Of a stretch of 64,000 bases of DNA, positions 9,373-18,621 are shown one piece after another. Every line of letters begins with the position of its first letter. Positions within the stretch are counted from its first letter, which is position 1. Both the position numbers and the translations under genes were made by a program. This DNA is from Halobaculum sp. CBA1158 (GTDB taxonomy: Archaea; Halobacteriota; Halobacteria; Halobacteriales; Haloferacaceae), in the NCBI RefSeq assembly GCF_021431925.1, contig NZ_CP090371.1, positions 62,001 to 126,000 of the forward strand. Reading direction: 5' to 3'. The notes below the pieces were generated by a model, which had not been told where the DNA came from, ran no database searches, and was given only the letters and a program-made list of their open reading frames with translations.

Positions 9373-9753
9373 ATGGCGCTTCCCAGTAACACGGCGAGCT
9401 CCTGGATGCAGAACCTCGACCTGCCCTCGCGCGTCTTCGGCGAGGGCGGCTTCGGCGGCACCGACTACGAACTGTACGAGGAGGACGACGAGTTCGTCCT
9501 CACGATCGACATGCCCGGCTTCGACCGGGAGGAGATCGATCTCGCGTGGGACGACGGCGTCCTCAACGTCGCGGCCGAACACGTCGACGAGAACCGCGGG
9601 CGTCGCAAGACGTACCACCGACGCTTCCGGTTCCCGCGGGAGGTCGACGAGGACGCCATCTCGGCGCGCTACGAGAACGGCGTGCTCGAGGTGACGCTCC
9701 CCGCCGTCGTCGACGCGGCGGCGACGGGGACGACGATCCCCATCGAGGGCTGA
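9373..9753 (+). CDS. hsp20: Hsp20/alpha-crystallin small heat-shock protein
   Basis: A 126-residue protein consisting mainly of one alpha-crystallin domain: LYEEDDEFVLTIDMPGFDRE at the beginning of the domain and ARYENGVLEVTLPA at its end, which is the conserved A-x-x-x-n-GvL motif. It is an ATP-independent holdase that binds unfolding proteins. The N- and C-terminal arms are short and no IxI oligomerisation motif beyond TTIPIEG is evident. The gene is monocistronic. Confidence 0.92.
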   Translation: MALPSNTASSWMQNLDLPSRVFGEGGFGGTDYELYEEDDEFVLTIDMPGFDREEIDLAWDDGVLNVAAEHVDENRGRRKTYHRRFRFPREVDEDAISARYENGVLEVTLPAVVDAAATGTTIPIEG

Positions 9754-9839
9754 CGACAGCGTAGTCGGCCGCCGCGACGGCGGCGTCGCGACGGACGGTC
9801 GCGTCCCTGTTTCTTCGACGTATCGCGTCGGTCCGGACG

Positions 9840-10856
9840 CTACGTCCCGCCGAGTTCGCGCAGCACCTCGCGTCCCGGCGCGATCAGTTCGTCCAGGTAG
9901 TCGGCGAGCGCCCCCTTCGCGTCCGCGGGGTGGAGTTCGCCTGACTCCAGGTCCGCCGCCAGCGACTCGTAGTCGTCGTAAGTGAGGTCCCCGCCGTACT
10001 CCTCGGGGCGCTCGACGACGACGGTGTCGAACCGCGGGAACACGGAGTACTCGAAGATCTCGAGCACCGGGTTCTCCCGCTCGTTGCCGTCGTCGTCCGG
10101 CTCGGGATCGCGCGTCGGCGGGCAGTACGCGCCGTTGATCTTCGCTTCGATGTCCTCGCTGGAGTCCTCCATCGAGATGGTCGTTCCCGACGAGGAGGAC
10201 ATCTTGCCGACGCCGGTGTCCAGGTCCGCGAGGATCGGCGTGTGGAGGCACGGGCGAGCCTCGTAGTCGTGGTCGCTCTCGCCGTCCATCGCGGGCACTT
10301 GCTCGCGGTGGAGCATGTGGACCTTGCGCTGGTCGAGGCCGCCGACGGCCAGGTCGAGGTCGAGATAGACGATGTCGAGCGCCTGCATCAGCGGGTACAC
10401 GAGGTGGCTCACCTTCGCCGTGTCGCCGCCTTGGATCTCCGCCATCGCGCGCTGTGCGCGGTTGAGCGTCGTCGACACCTCCAGTTCGTGGGTGTCGAGG
10501 ACGTACTCCTCGTCGAGTTGGAACTCCGAGCCGTAGACGAACTCCGTCGCGTCGGCGTCGAGCCCGTACGCGAGGAACTGGTCGCGCATGCGCTCTGCGG
10601 TCTCGCGGATCTCGGCGAACGTCCCCTTGTCGTTGAGGTAGGCGTGCACGTCCGCCAGCAGGACGACGACCTCGAAGCCCGCTTCCTGCAGGTCGATCAG
10701 CTTGGTCGCCGTCAGCATGTGCCCGATGTGGAGAACGCCCGACGGCTCGTAGCCGACGTACACTCGCTTGCCCTCGGGCTCTTCGGCCAGCGCGCGTACC
10801 TCCTCGTCGGTGACCACCTCGGTCGCGTTCCGGGTGATCAACTCGTAGGCGTCCAT
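9840..10856 (-). CDS. tyrS: Tyrosyl-tRNA synthetase
   Basis: A 338-residue archaeal-type TyrRS from the ATG giving MDAYELITRN; an upstream in-frame start would add an unconserved tail. The class I signatures are HIGH at residues 43-46 (SGVLHIGHMLT) and KMSSS near residue 209 (GVGKMSSSSGT). A region typical for TyrRS tyrosine binding, DIVYLDLDLAVGGLDQRKVH, lies between them. It charges tRNA-Tyr in the cytoplasm. It lies in a minus-strand pair with orc1/cdc6, with 142 bases between. Confidence 0.95.
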   Translation of the reverse strand: MDAYELITRNATEVVTDEEVRALAEEPEGKRVYVGYEPSGVLHIGHMLTATKLIDLQEAGFEVVVLLADVHAYLNDKGTFAEIRETAERMRDQFLAYGLDADATEFVYGSEFQLDEEYVLDTHELEVSTTLNRAQRAMAEIQGGDTAKVSHLVYPLMQALDIVYLDLDLAVGGLDQRKVHMLHREQVPAMDGESDHDYEARPCLHTPILADLDTGVGKMSSSSGTTISMEDSSEDIEAKINGAYCPPTRDPEPDDDGNERENPVLEIFEYSVFPRFDTVVVERPEEYGGDLTYDDYESLAADLESGELHPADAKGALADYLDELIAPGREVLRELGGT

Positions 10857-10998
10857 ACCCGAGGGTGTCGGGTGCGCCGAGTATGTCTTTCGGATGTGTG
10901 TCACGGCTTTTCTCCCCGTGCCGAGCGTCCGGGCCGTTCGCGCTCGCGACCGCCCGCGTCGACCGCACAGGGCAGGGGGTCGCGCCGTCCGCGCCCGG

Positions 10999-12129
10999 CT
11001 ACCCCTCGATCCGCTCCAGCACGGCCTCGGGGTCGTACGCCAACGAGATCGACCGCGACCGCCCGCGCCCCTCGACCTCGGCGTACTCCGTCTCGACGAG
11101 TCCGAGTTGGTCCAGCTTGTTGACGATCTCCGAGTAGCGCGTGTAGCCCAGGTCGGTCCGGTCGTGGAACGCCTCGTAGACGGAGCCGGCCTGCTCGCCG
11201 TCGTGTTCCGCGAGCACCTCGACGAGCGCCGTCTCGGAGTCGGACAGCCCCCGCAGGCTCCGCGAGAGGTGGACGAACTTCGACTGCTCGTAGGCGGTCT
11301 CGATGTCCTCGCGGTTGATGCTGCGGGAGGCGCGCATCTCGGCGTTCAGCCCCGCCCGACGCAGCAGGTCGATGCCGACGCGGAGGTCGCCCGACTCGGC
11401 GGTCAGCTCGGCGACGCGGTCGAGTTCGGGCGCGCCGAGCACGCCCTCGTGAAAGCCGCGCTTGGCCCGCTCGCGGAGGATGTCGACCACCTCGTCGACG
11501 TCGTACTTCGGGAAGTACACCTCCTCCGGGCGGAACACCGACTGCACCCGCGAGTCCAACTCCTCGATGACCGACAGCGACAGGTCCGAGGAGACGCAGA
11601 TGACCCCGATCTTCGCGCCCGCGTGGGCCTCGTGGGCGCGCAACAGCGAGTACAGCGTGTCGGACGCCTCGTTCTCGTAGAACAGGTAGTTCACGTCGTC
11701 GAGCGCGACGACGAGCACCTCGTCGTCGTCGACGAGGCGGTCGGCGATCTGGCCGAACAGCTTCTTGAACGAGATGCCCGAGGAGGGCGGCTCGTAGTCG
11801 AAGATGCCCTCGAACACCCGCGAGAACACGGCGTATCGGGTGGAGTCGACCTGGCAGTTCACCCGGACCGTCCGCACGTCCGTCTGGGCGCGGAGTTCGC
11901 CGAACAGCTTCTGGACGGCCGTGGTCTTGCCGGTGCCGGGGGGGCCGCGGACGACGGTGTTGAGCGGGCGCGACCCGCGCGCGGCCGGTCGGAGCGCGTA
12001 CTTCAGCGACTCCAACTGGCTCTCCCGGTGGCGAAACGTCTCGGGAACGTAGTCGATCTCGAAGACGTGTTCGTCCCGGAAGACGGACTCGTCCCACGAG
12101 AGCATCTCGTCATCCGGGTCCCCGGACAT
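10999..12129 (-). CDS. Orc1/Cdc6 family replication initiator
   Basis: A 376-residue AAA+ protein: Walker A GPPGTGKTT at residues 63-71, Walker B VVALDDVNYLF near residue 150, and a C-terminal winged helix with YTRYSEIVNKLDQLGLV. Archaeal Orc1/Cdc6 proteins bind origin recognition boxes and load MCM. Haloarchaea carry many copies, often next to the origin they use. I looked in the 245-base upstream gap and saw no G-rich ORB repeat, so this copy may act elsewhere or as a regulator. Confidence 0.93.
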   Translation of the reverse strand: MSGDPDDEMLSWDESVFRDEHVFEIDYVPETFRHRESQLESLKYALRPAARGSRPLNTVVRGPPGTGKTTAVQKLFGELRAQTDVRTVRVNCQVDSTRYAVFSRVFEGIFDYEPPSSGISFKKLFGQIADRLVDDDEVLVVALDDVNYLFYENEASDTLYSLLRAHEAHAGAKIGVICVSSDLSLSVIEELDSRVQSVFRPEEVYFPKYDVDEVVDILRERAKRGFHEGVLGAPELDRVAELTAESGDLRVGIDLLRRAGLNAEMRASRSINREDIETAYEQSKFVHLSRSLRGLSDSETALVEVLAEHDGEQAGSVYEAFHDRTDLGYTRYSEIVNKLDQLGLVETEYAEVEGRGRSRSISLAYDPEAVLERIEG

Positions 12130-12374
12130 GATACCGGAGTCTCGCTCGCCCGGCCACTTAATCGTTCCCCGGTGGCGAGGCGGAAGTGAAACCGCCTTCG
12201 AGACCCGATGAGACGAGTACTCGTCCGGTATCGGATTTCAGTATCGCCTCGGTTGATACGGCCGGCTCGGCGGCAGCAAGCGGGGTCGTCGGGCCCGACG
12301 TGCGGGGTGAATCCGAGTTAATCCGGCGAACCTGTCGTCGGGGTTGAGGAGGGAGCCGGCCGTGCGTCGGATCG

Positions 12375-13004
12375 ATGACGGGGCACACCGACGGGGCGAG
12401 CGACGAGGGGGGCGATCCGGACCGGTCGGGTGTGCTCGTCGTCGACGACGAGCCGGACGTGCGCGAGCTGTACGCCGCCCGGCTGGCCGACGGCTACGAC
12501 GTTCGGACCGCCGCCGACGGGGCGGCCGCGCTCGACGCGCTCGACGACGCCGTCGACGTGGTGCTGCTCGACAGGCGAATGCCGGGGATCCACGGCGACG
12601 ACGTGCTCGAACGGATCCGGGCGTCCGGGACCGACGCCCGCGTGGCGGTCGTCACCGGCGTCGCCGCCGACCTCGACCTGGTCGGGCTTCCGGTAGACGC
12701 GTACCTGGAGAAGCCCGTCGACGCGGGCGAACTCCGAGACATGGTCGACCGGCTGACCCGGGTGTCGCGCTACGACGAGCGCGTCCGACAGTACCTCGCG
12801 GTGACGCGCAAGCGGGCCGCGCTCGACGACGCCGGCGTCTCCGAGTCCGCGTCGGCCTACCGCGAACTCGTTCGCCGCCAGGAGACGCTCGATAGGGGCA
12901 TCGACGACCTCCGCCGTCGGCTCGACCACGAGGACTACGCGCTGCTGTTTCGTGACCTCTCCTCGGACGACTCTCACGACGAGCCCGCGGACCTGTACGC
13001 GTAA
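12375..13004 (+). CDS. Response regulator with HalX domain
   Basis: A 209-residue protein. Residues 15-125 are a receiver domain: VVDDEPDVRELY has the acidic pair, VVLLDRRMPG contains the phospho-acceptor Asp, and AYLEKPVDAGEL the conserved Lys. Residues about 135-195 form a HalX-type helical region (QYLAVTRKRAALD, RRQETLDRGIDDLRRRL). HalX regulators lack a recognised DNA-binding domain and answer to haloarchaeal sensor kinases. No kinase gene is adjacent. Confidence 0.9.
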   Translation: MTGHTDGASDEGGDPDRSGVLVVDDEPDVRELYAARLADGYDVRTAADGAAALDALDDAVDVVLLDRRMPGIHGDDVLERIRASGTDARVAVVTGVAADLDLVGLPVDAYLEKPVDAGELRDMVDRLTRVSRYDERVRQYLAVTRKRAALDDAGVSESASAYRELVRRQETLDRGIDDLRRRLDHEDYALLFRDLSSDDSHDEPADLYA

Positions 13005-13040
13005 GCGCTGCATCGGGTCCCGCCGCGCGTCCGTCTCGAT

Positions 13041-15080
13041 TCAGAACTTCTCCAGCAGCCCCTCGTAGAACGCGCGGTCCCCCTCCCCGGAGTCGTTCGC
13101 GTTCCCACCGTCACCAGCGTTCCCGTCGCCGGCGTCCCCGTCGGCCTCTCTCGCGAGCTTTTCGACGATCAACTCCGGCGTCGACCGGGCGAGGTGATCC
13201 TTCTTCGGCGAGCGGTTCACCACGAGGTCGCCGTCCTTCAGTCCGACCGCCTCGATGCCGTCGACGGCGACGGGCACGTCCGCGGCCTCGCGGATCTGCC
13301 TGGCGAGGTGGGAGACGAACACGCCCGTCGCGCCCTGCTCGTCGAGCGCCTCCAGGATGCCGGCGATGATCTTCGCGGAGGCACCCGGCTCTGTGATCGA
13401 CTCCAGTTCGTCGACGAGGACGAGCCGACCGGACGCCCCGTCGACGAGGTCGCCGAAGTCCCGCAGCGTCGCCTCGAACGCACCGGCGTCGAGCGTCCCC
13501 TGCGACTTCGCGTAGTAGTGAAGCTCCGAGACGCGCCCGACGCGCGCCGAGTCGGCGGGGACGGGCAGCCCCATGTGCGCGAGGGTGACGATCAACGCGA
13601 CGAGATCCAGCGTCGAGGTCTTCCCGCCGGAGTTGACGCCCGACAGCAGGGTGACGCCCGACACCGCGTAGTCGACTGGGTCGACGTCCCCGAACGGCAC
13701 GTCGAGCAGCGGCGACCGGCCCTCCTCGATCGCGAAGCCGGTGCCCTCGTCGTCGATCTCGGGGACGACGCAGTCGAAGTCGCGGGCGAAGCGCGCGACC
13801 GCCAGCTCCACGTCGAGCTCCAGCGCGTCGGCGATCAGCGCGTCGGCGGCCTCCCGGAGCGCGGCGAGGTCGGACGCGAGCTCGGACTTGAGCGACGCGG
13901 CGCGACGGTCGCGCGCGGTCTTCAGCTCGGTTCTGAGCCGGTTCAACGGCTCCTCGTTGTGCTCGGTCGGGAAGGAGGGATCGCCCGCGAACACGCGCTC
14001 GGCGAACTCCGCTTCCCCCTCCCGGAGGTCGAGCGCGTCGACGAAGTGCTCGCGCGCCCGGCGGATCGCTTCGTCGTGCTCGTCGGCCAACTCCCGCGAG
14101 AGGAGGCTGTCGACGCGCGCGCCCTGCTCGACCAGCGAGAGGAAGTCGGTGCCCTCGATGGTCACGTCGCGCTCGCGGATCGCGTCGCGGAGGTGGTCGT
14201 TGGCGACCGAGGCCGCCGTCGACGCCGCGGCGTCGAGGTCGTCGACGGCGTTCGAGAGCCGCGTCAGCTCCTCGTCGCCGCGGACGGTCCCGTCGTCGTC
14301 CAGCCGCGAGAGCGCGTCCCGCAGCGCCGCGGGGTCGAGCCCGGGATCGATCCCGGCGGCCTCGTGCACGTCCAGCGCCGCCAGCAGTTCCTCGCGGTTC
14401 GCCGCGAAGAAGGCCAGCAGGCGCTCGGGGACGACCGTCTCCAGGTGGTCCTCGGGCTCGGTGATCACGCGCACGTCGCCGTCGACGTCGACGCCGGCGA
14501 ACTCCTCGTCGACGGCGACGACGGTCGCGTACGAGCGCGCCAGCTCCGCCAGGTCGCGCGCGTTCTCGACGACTTCGACCGACAGCTCGGGGAACGCGTC
14601 CGACACCGCCGCGTAGCGCTCGGCGTCGGCGGTCGCGAGCGCCCGGTCCCGGACCCGCACGTCGCGCGGCTCGGTCGGTCGTTCGACGCCCGACAGCGCC
14701 GACCGGACCGCCTCGCTGGGCTCGCGTTCGACGGCCTCGGCGGCCCACTCGCGGGCCTCCCGGATCCGCGACTCCGTCCGCGACGGGTACAGGGTTCGCA
14801 GGCGCTTCTCGGCGTAGTCGGTGACCGCTCGCTCCTGGAGGAGGCCGAGGGCGTCCTCGTACACCTCGCGGGCGCGGTCGGTCGCGAGCCAGCCGCCGGG
14901 GTCGTCGTGTCGCCTGCGGATGGCCCCGCGCGCGATGGCCGCGGCCCGACCCTCGGTGAGCCCGCGGGCCCGCGCCAGCGTCGCCACGTCCCCGCGCCGC
15001 AGCGCCGCCTCCGCTCCGTCCAGATCCGCGAGGGCGGCGGCGGTCTTCTCGCCGACGCCCGGGACCGACGTGAACTCCAT
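13041..15080 (-). CDS. MutS-family ATPase with N-terminal helix-hairpin-helix
   Basis: From the ATG giving MEFTSVPGVGEKTAAALADL, 679 residues. An N-terminal helix-hairpin-helix (VPGVGEKTAAAL) is followed by a long helical clamp/lever region rich in heptads, and a C-terminal MutS ATPase: Walker A LLSGVNSGGKTSTLD near residue 470, Walker B RLVLVDELESITEPGAS, and FVSHLARQI. There is no mismatch-recognition domain and no Smr domain, so it is closer to the MutS2/MutS5 group than to classical MutS. Likely role: binding branched DNA or recombination intermediates; mismatch repair is not supported by sequence. Confidence 0.88.
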   Translation of the reverse strand: MEFTSVPGVGEKTAAALADLDGAEAALRRGDVATLARARGLTEGRAAAIARGAIRRRHDDPGGWLATDRAREVYEDALGLLQERAVTDYAEKRLRTLYPSRTESRIREAREWAAEAVEREPSEAVRSALSGVERPTEPRDVRVRDRALATADAERYAAVSDAFPELSVEVVENARDLAELARSYATVVAVDEEFAGVDVDGDVRVITEPEDHLETVVPERLLAFFAANREELLAALDVHEAAGIDPGLDPAALRDALSRLDDDGTVRGDEELTRLSNAVDDLDAAASTAASVANDHLRDAIRERDVTIEGTDFLSLVEQGARVDSLLSRELADEHDEAIRRAREHFVDALDLREGEAEFAERVFAGDPSFPTEHNEEPLNRLRTELKTARDRRAASLKSELASDLAALREAADALIADALELDVELAVARFARDFDCVVPEIDDEGTGFAIEEGRSPLLDVPFGDVDPVDYAVSGVTLLSGVNSGGKTSTLDLVALIVTLAHMGLPVPADSARVGRVSELHYYAKSQGTLDAGAFEATLRDFGDLVDGASGRLVLVDELESITEPGASAKIIAGILEALDEQGATGVFVSHLARQIREAADVPVAVDGIEAVGLKDGDLVVNRSPKKDHLARSTPELIVEKLAREADGDAGDGNAGDGGNANDSGEGDRAFYEGLLEKF

Positions 15081-15123
15081 TCGCCACCCGGTAGCGCGGC
15101 GGGGGTCAAAACCGTGCCGGGGG

Positions 15124-15296
15124 CGAGGCGGGAGCGCAGCGACCGCCTCGGAGACGCGAGCGAGGAACGGAGTGACTCGCGAGCAGGGCGTGGCCGAGCG
15201 AGCGGAGCGAGCGAGGCCACGGAAACGCGAACGGCGAGCGTGCGCGGTCGAACGGAGGTGAGACCGCGGCAGCGAACGGCGAACGGAGTGAGCCGT
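15124..15296. repeat. Second cluster of hairpins with conserved loop GARCG-N-AG-Y-GA
   Basis: Five hairpins: CGAGGCGG/CCGCCTCG (15124-15131 with 15143-15150), GCGAG/CTCGC (15160-15164 with 15176-15180), GTGGCC/GGCCAC (15190-15195 with 15215-15220), CGCGGTC/GACCGCG (15243-15249 with 15262-15268), ACGGC/GCCGT (15276-15280 with 15292-15296). Loops: GAGCGCAGCGA, GAACGGAGTGA (twice), GAACGGAGGTGA, and a longer one made of GAGCGA units. The array fills the gap between the divergent MutS-like and LarE genes. Confidence 0.7.
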
Positions 15297-15356
15297 GAGC
15301 GACTCGCCCACGCCGGTGTCGGGGGGCTTTTGCGTCCACACCCCCTCGCTCCGGGC

Positions 15357-16262
15357 ATGAACGACGACGTGGCGGCGAAGGCGGCGGACGCGCGCTCGGC
15401 GCTCGCGGAACGCGACGGCGTGCTCGTCGCCTTCTCCGGCGGCGTCGACTCGTCGGTGGTGGCGGCGCTCGCACGCGACGCCCTCGGCGACGACGCGGTC
15501 GCGTGCACCGCGAAAAGCGAGACGCTTCCGGCCGAGGAACTGGAGGACGCGACCCGCGTCGCCGACGACATCGGTATCGACCACGCGATCGTCGAGTTCT
15601 CCGAACTGGACGACCCGGACTTCGTCGCCAACGGCGACGACCGCTGTTACCACTGCCGGACGATGCGGCTCTCGCGGATGTACGAAGCCGCCGCGGACCG
15701 CGGCATCGGCACGGTCTGCGACGGAACGAACGCCTCCGACCCGGGAGAGGGGCACCGCCCGGGGCTCGAGGCCGTCGAGGAACTCGACGTGGTCTCCCCG
15801 CTCCTGCAGGCCGGCATCACGAAGGAGGAGGTCCGCCAGATCGCCGACCACTACGGCCTCGACGTTGCCGACAAGCCCTCGATGGCGTGTCTCTCCTCGC
15901 GCATCCCGACCGGGCTGGAGGTGACCGAGGAGCGTCTCACCCGAATCGAGAAGGCCGAGCGCCTGCTGCGCACGTGGGGCTTCTCCCAGTTCCGCGTCCG
16001 CGACCACGACGGCCTCGCGCGGATCGAGGTCGGACGCGACGAGCTTGAGGCGGCGCTGAACCCCGACTTCGTCGCCGCCGCCCGCGAGCACATACTCGAT
16101 CTCGGCTTCGACCACGTCACCCTCGACCTCCAGGGGTACGAGACCGGCAGCGTCAGCCCGGCCGGCGAGCCGGGTTCCGCCGACGGCGACGAGCAGAGCG
16201 CGAACCGCGACGGCGAGCCGGTGGTCGAGGACGTGTTCGCGCGCGACTACCCGACATCGTAG
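15357..16262 (+). CDS. larE: ATP-dependent sacrificial sulfur transferase LarE
   Basis: A 301-residue protein from the ATG at 15357. The PP-loop ATP-binding motif SGGVDSS is at residues 27-33, a zinc-like or structural CYHC at 97-100, and PSMACLSSRIP places a cysteine at residue 178 where LarE enzymes have the cysteine that donates its sulfur. LarE thiolates the pyridinium dicarboxylate precursor of the nickel pincer cofactor of lactate racemase. Neither larB nor larC is in view. Archaeal homologues may serve other thiolation reactions, so the family is secure and the pathway is inferred. Confidence 0.85.
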   Translation: MNDDVAAKAADARSALAERDGVLVAFSGGVDSSVVAALARDALGDDAVACTAKSETLPAEELEDATRVADDIGIDHAIVEFSELDDPDFVANGDDRCYHCRTMRLSRMYEAAADRGIGTVCDGTNASDPGEGHRPGLEAVEELDVVSPLLQAGITKEEVRQIADHYGLDVADKPSMACLSSRIPTGLEVTEERLTRIEKAERLLRTWGFSQFRVRDHDGLARIEVGRDELEAALNPDFVAAAREHILDLGFDHVTLDLQGYETGSVSPAGEPGSADGDEQSANRDGEPVVEDVFARDYPTS

Positions 16263-16295
16263 GGTCGTCGTCGATCCGACCGCCGTCGCTCCCGT

Positions 16296-16967
16296 TCAGT
16301 AGTTCTCCTGCGTCGTCGCTTCCGAAAGGAACGACGTGACGTTCTCGCGGACCAACTCGACCGTCGCCGATCCGTCGGACGCGACTCCGCCGTCGTCGTG
16401 TCCGACTCGAATCTCGTTCACCGCGCAGTTCCCCTGATCCTGGTCCAGCACCGCCGCGACCACGTCGAGCCCCTTGATATCGCCGGTCACGGCGTAGAGC
16501 GGACCGCCGTGGGCGACGACCGCGACCGTCTCCCCCTCGCCGAGGTCGTCCCGGAGACCGGTGAACCCCTCGCGGACGCGCTCCCACATGTCGAGGAGGG
16601 ACTCGCCGCTCTCGGGGACCGCCTCGGCGGCGGCGTAGCCGATCTCGGAGAGCGTGTACTCGGGGTACGCGCCGAACAGTTCGTCGTAGGTGAGCCCCTG
16701 CATCCGGCCGAAGTCGCGCTCGCGCCACCGGGCGTCGAACGTCGCCTCCGCCCCCGTCGCCCGCGAGACGCCCCGGGCGGTCTCGGCGGCGCGCTCGAGG
16801 TCAGAGGCGACGACTCGGTCGACGGCGTACTCGGCGTCGAGGAACCCCGCGAGCGCGTCGGCTTGCGCGCGACCGCGCCCGGTCAACTCCGTCGGTGCCC
16901 ACCCCTGGACGCGACGGTCGCGGTTCCACGTGGTCTCGCCGTGGCGACACAGCAGGATCGTTCCCAT
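16296..16967 (-). CDS. Histidine phosphatase (phosphoglycerate-mutase-like) family protein
   Basis: A 223-residue protein starting MGTILLCRHGETTWN, with the catalytic RHG. Other family residues follow: SDLERAAETARG (Arg that binds phosphate), ERDFGRMQGLTYDE and VVAHGGPL (second histidine). Related enzymes include cobalamin phosphatases (CobC/CobZ type), phosphoglycerate mutases and nucleotide phosphatases; the substrate is not predictable here. The upstream open frame overlapping tatC1 is a shadow; this ATG is the family start. Confidence 0.87.
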   Translation of the reverse strand: MGTILLCRHGETTWNRDRRVQGWAPTELTGRGRAQADALAGFLDAEYAVDRVVASDLERAAETARGVSRATGAEATFDARWRERDFGRMQGLTYDELFGAYPEYTLSEIGYAAAEAVPESGESLLDMWERVREGFTGLRDDLGEGETVAVVAHGGPLYAVTGDIKGLDVVAAVLDQDQGNCAVNEIRVGHDDGGVASDGSATVELVRENVTSFLSEATTQENY

Positions 16968-17032
16968 TCGGTTGGAGGTGAGCGTGGAGACGGCAAAAGC
17001 GTGTCTCGGGGCCGCGGCGGGATCGGTTCGGG

Positions 17033-18493
17033 CTAGTTCCCGGTCCAGCGCAACAGCGCGAGGGTCCCCTCGAAGAGCACGATCATCGTCGCGCCGACGA
17101 TGATCGGCGACATCCCGGTCGGGTCCGGAGAGACGATGAACGCCAGCCCGACGAACGCCGACCAGAACAGCAGCCGGCGGTCCTCCATCCACTCGCGGGT
17201 GACGATACCCATCATGATCGCGAGCTGGATGAACAGCGGGATCTGAAAGACGATCGCCATGTAGCCCATCAACAGGAGAATGAGGTTGAACGTCTCCCGG
17301 AGACTGAACGCCAGCACCGCGCTGTCCTCGGTGTAGCTGATGAAGTAGTTGAAGATCGCCGGCAGGACGATGAAGTGTGCGAACGCGACCCCGACCAGCC
17401 CCAACACGAGGCTCGTCGGGACGGCCGCCAGGTAGTAGCGCCGTTCGTGGGGGTAGAGCCCGGGGCGCATGAAGCGGTACGTCTGGTAGACGAACACCGG
17501 CAGGCCGACGAGCAGCCCCGCCAGCGACGCCACCTTCAGCTTCGTCAGGAGGAACTCCAGCGGGCCGTACACCCGCGGGGCGTTCTGCTCGAAGCCGACG
17601 TGCGTGTCCCACAGGAACGCGATGATCTCCTCGGCGCTGGGGATCGTCGGCGAGACCGTCCCGACGAGCAACACCGCGACCACGACGACGCCGGCGATCG
17701 CGAACACGACGCCGAGCCGCCGCATCATCTCCTCGATGTGCTCGGTCAGCGGCATCTCCTGGTCCGCGCTCGGCCCGTCCTCGCCGCCGCCGAGCGCGTC
17801 GACGCCCTTGTTCACCGCCGCCATCCCCTTCTCGGCGGCCGTCAGGTCCTCGTCGGGGGCGGCCGGCGCGTCGCCGCCCGCGCCGACGCCGTCCGGCTCG
17901 TCTCGACCCCGCTCCTCGTCGACCGACGGCGTCGGTACCGGCTGCTCCGGCTCCATTTCCGGCTCCCGCACGACCGCCTCGGCGTCCGGCGCGCCGTCGC
18001 CGTCGCTGTCAGGATCGCGGTCGCCGTCGGAGTCACCGCCGCCGGCGTTGTGATTCTCGGGCATGAACCCCCCGTCGATACCCTCCACGCCGTCGTAGTT
18101 GTCGGACCCTGCATCGTCGTCGCCATCGCCGTCGCCGTCGCCGTCGTCGCCGTCGTCGCCATCGCCGTCGCCGTCGCCGTCGTCGCCGTCGTCGCCATCG
18201 CCGTCGCCGTCGTCGCCATCGCCGTCGCCGTCGCCGTCGTCGCCATCACCGTCGCCGTCGCTGCCGCGGTCCTCGAACGGGCTCCGACGGTCGATCTCGG
18301 ACTCCTCGTCGTCTGCGTCGCGTGGTTCGTCCGAATCGCCGTCGGCGGTCGCGGTCGACGGCTCGGCCGACGCGTCGGGGTCGGAACCGCCGTCGGTGGC
18401 GTCCTCGGGTGGGTCGGTGGACTCGGGACCGCCGGCGTCGTCGCCGTCGTCGTCCGCCGGGGAGTCCTCCGGCGGGTCCGAGTCCGCAGTCAT
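17033..18493 (-). CDS. tatC1: Sec-independent translocase subunit TatC (TatCo type) with Asp-Gly tail
   Basis: A 486-residue membrane protein. Residues about 235-486 are a TatC domain with six membrane helices: PLTEHIEEMMRRLG is the conserved cytoplasmic N-terminal motif, FRPGLYPHERRYYL-like loop and a Glu-containing FSLRETFN follow. The first 230 residues are soluble and extremely acidic, with an Asp-Gly-Asp low-complexity block at residues about 80-130. Tat exports folded proteins across the cytoplasmic membrane, and haloarchaea use it for most secreted proteins. The gene is divergent from the double tatC (18622), as in other haloarchaea. The tail length is unusual. Confidence 0.92.
   Translation of the reverse strand: MTADSDPPEDSPADDDGDDAGGPESTDPPEDATDGGSDPDASAEPSTATADGDSDEPRDADDEESEIDRRSPFEDRGSDGDGDGDDGDGDGDGDDGDGDGDDGDDGDGDGDGDDGDDGDGDGDGDDDAGSDNYDGVEGIDGGFMPENHNAGGGDSDGDRDPDSDGDGAPDAEAVVREPEMEPEQPVPTPSVDEERGRDEPDGVGAGGDAPAAPDEDLTAAEKGMAAVNKGVDALGGGEDGPSADQEMPLTEHIEEMMRRLGVVFAIAGVVVVAVLLVGTVSPTIPSAEEIIAFLWDTHVGFEQNAPRVYGPLEFLLTKLKVASLAGLLVGLPVFVYQTYRFMRPGLYPHERRYYLAAVPTSLVLGLVGVAFAHFIVLPAIFNYFISYTEDSAVLAFSLRETFNLILLLMGYMAIVFQIPLFIQLAIMMGIVTREWMEDRRLLFWSAFVGLAFIVSPDPTGMSPIIVGATMIVLFEGTLALLRWTGN
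18113..18258 (-). repeat. Low-complexity Asp-Gly coding repeat in tatC1
   Basis: The top strand consists almost wholly of GCCGTC and GCCATC hexamers and GCCGTCGTC nonamers, which read GAC-GGC-GAT on the coding strand. Repeat order is irregular, suggesting slippage or unequal crossover. Repeat number is likely to vary between strains. Confidence 0.85.
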
Positions 18494-18621
18494 GGTGAGG
18501 GTCTCACCTCCGGTCGGTTATAGGCCTTTTCGGATTGGCTCGCGAGCGCGGGCCGCACGCGCCGCCGGGGGCGACGCCCGTGTTGAAAAGGTTGATAACC
18601 GGCAAGCGGCACCCATCCGGT

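Noticed and set aside
12130-12374. Replication origin next to orc1/cdc6
   Set aside because: No G-rich inverted repeat or A/T-rich unwinding stretch was seen in this gap.
13194-15356. Long plus-strand frame opposite the MutS-like gene that joins LarE
   Set aside because: An antisense frame produced by high G+C; LarE's conserved start is at 15357.
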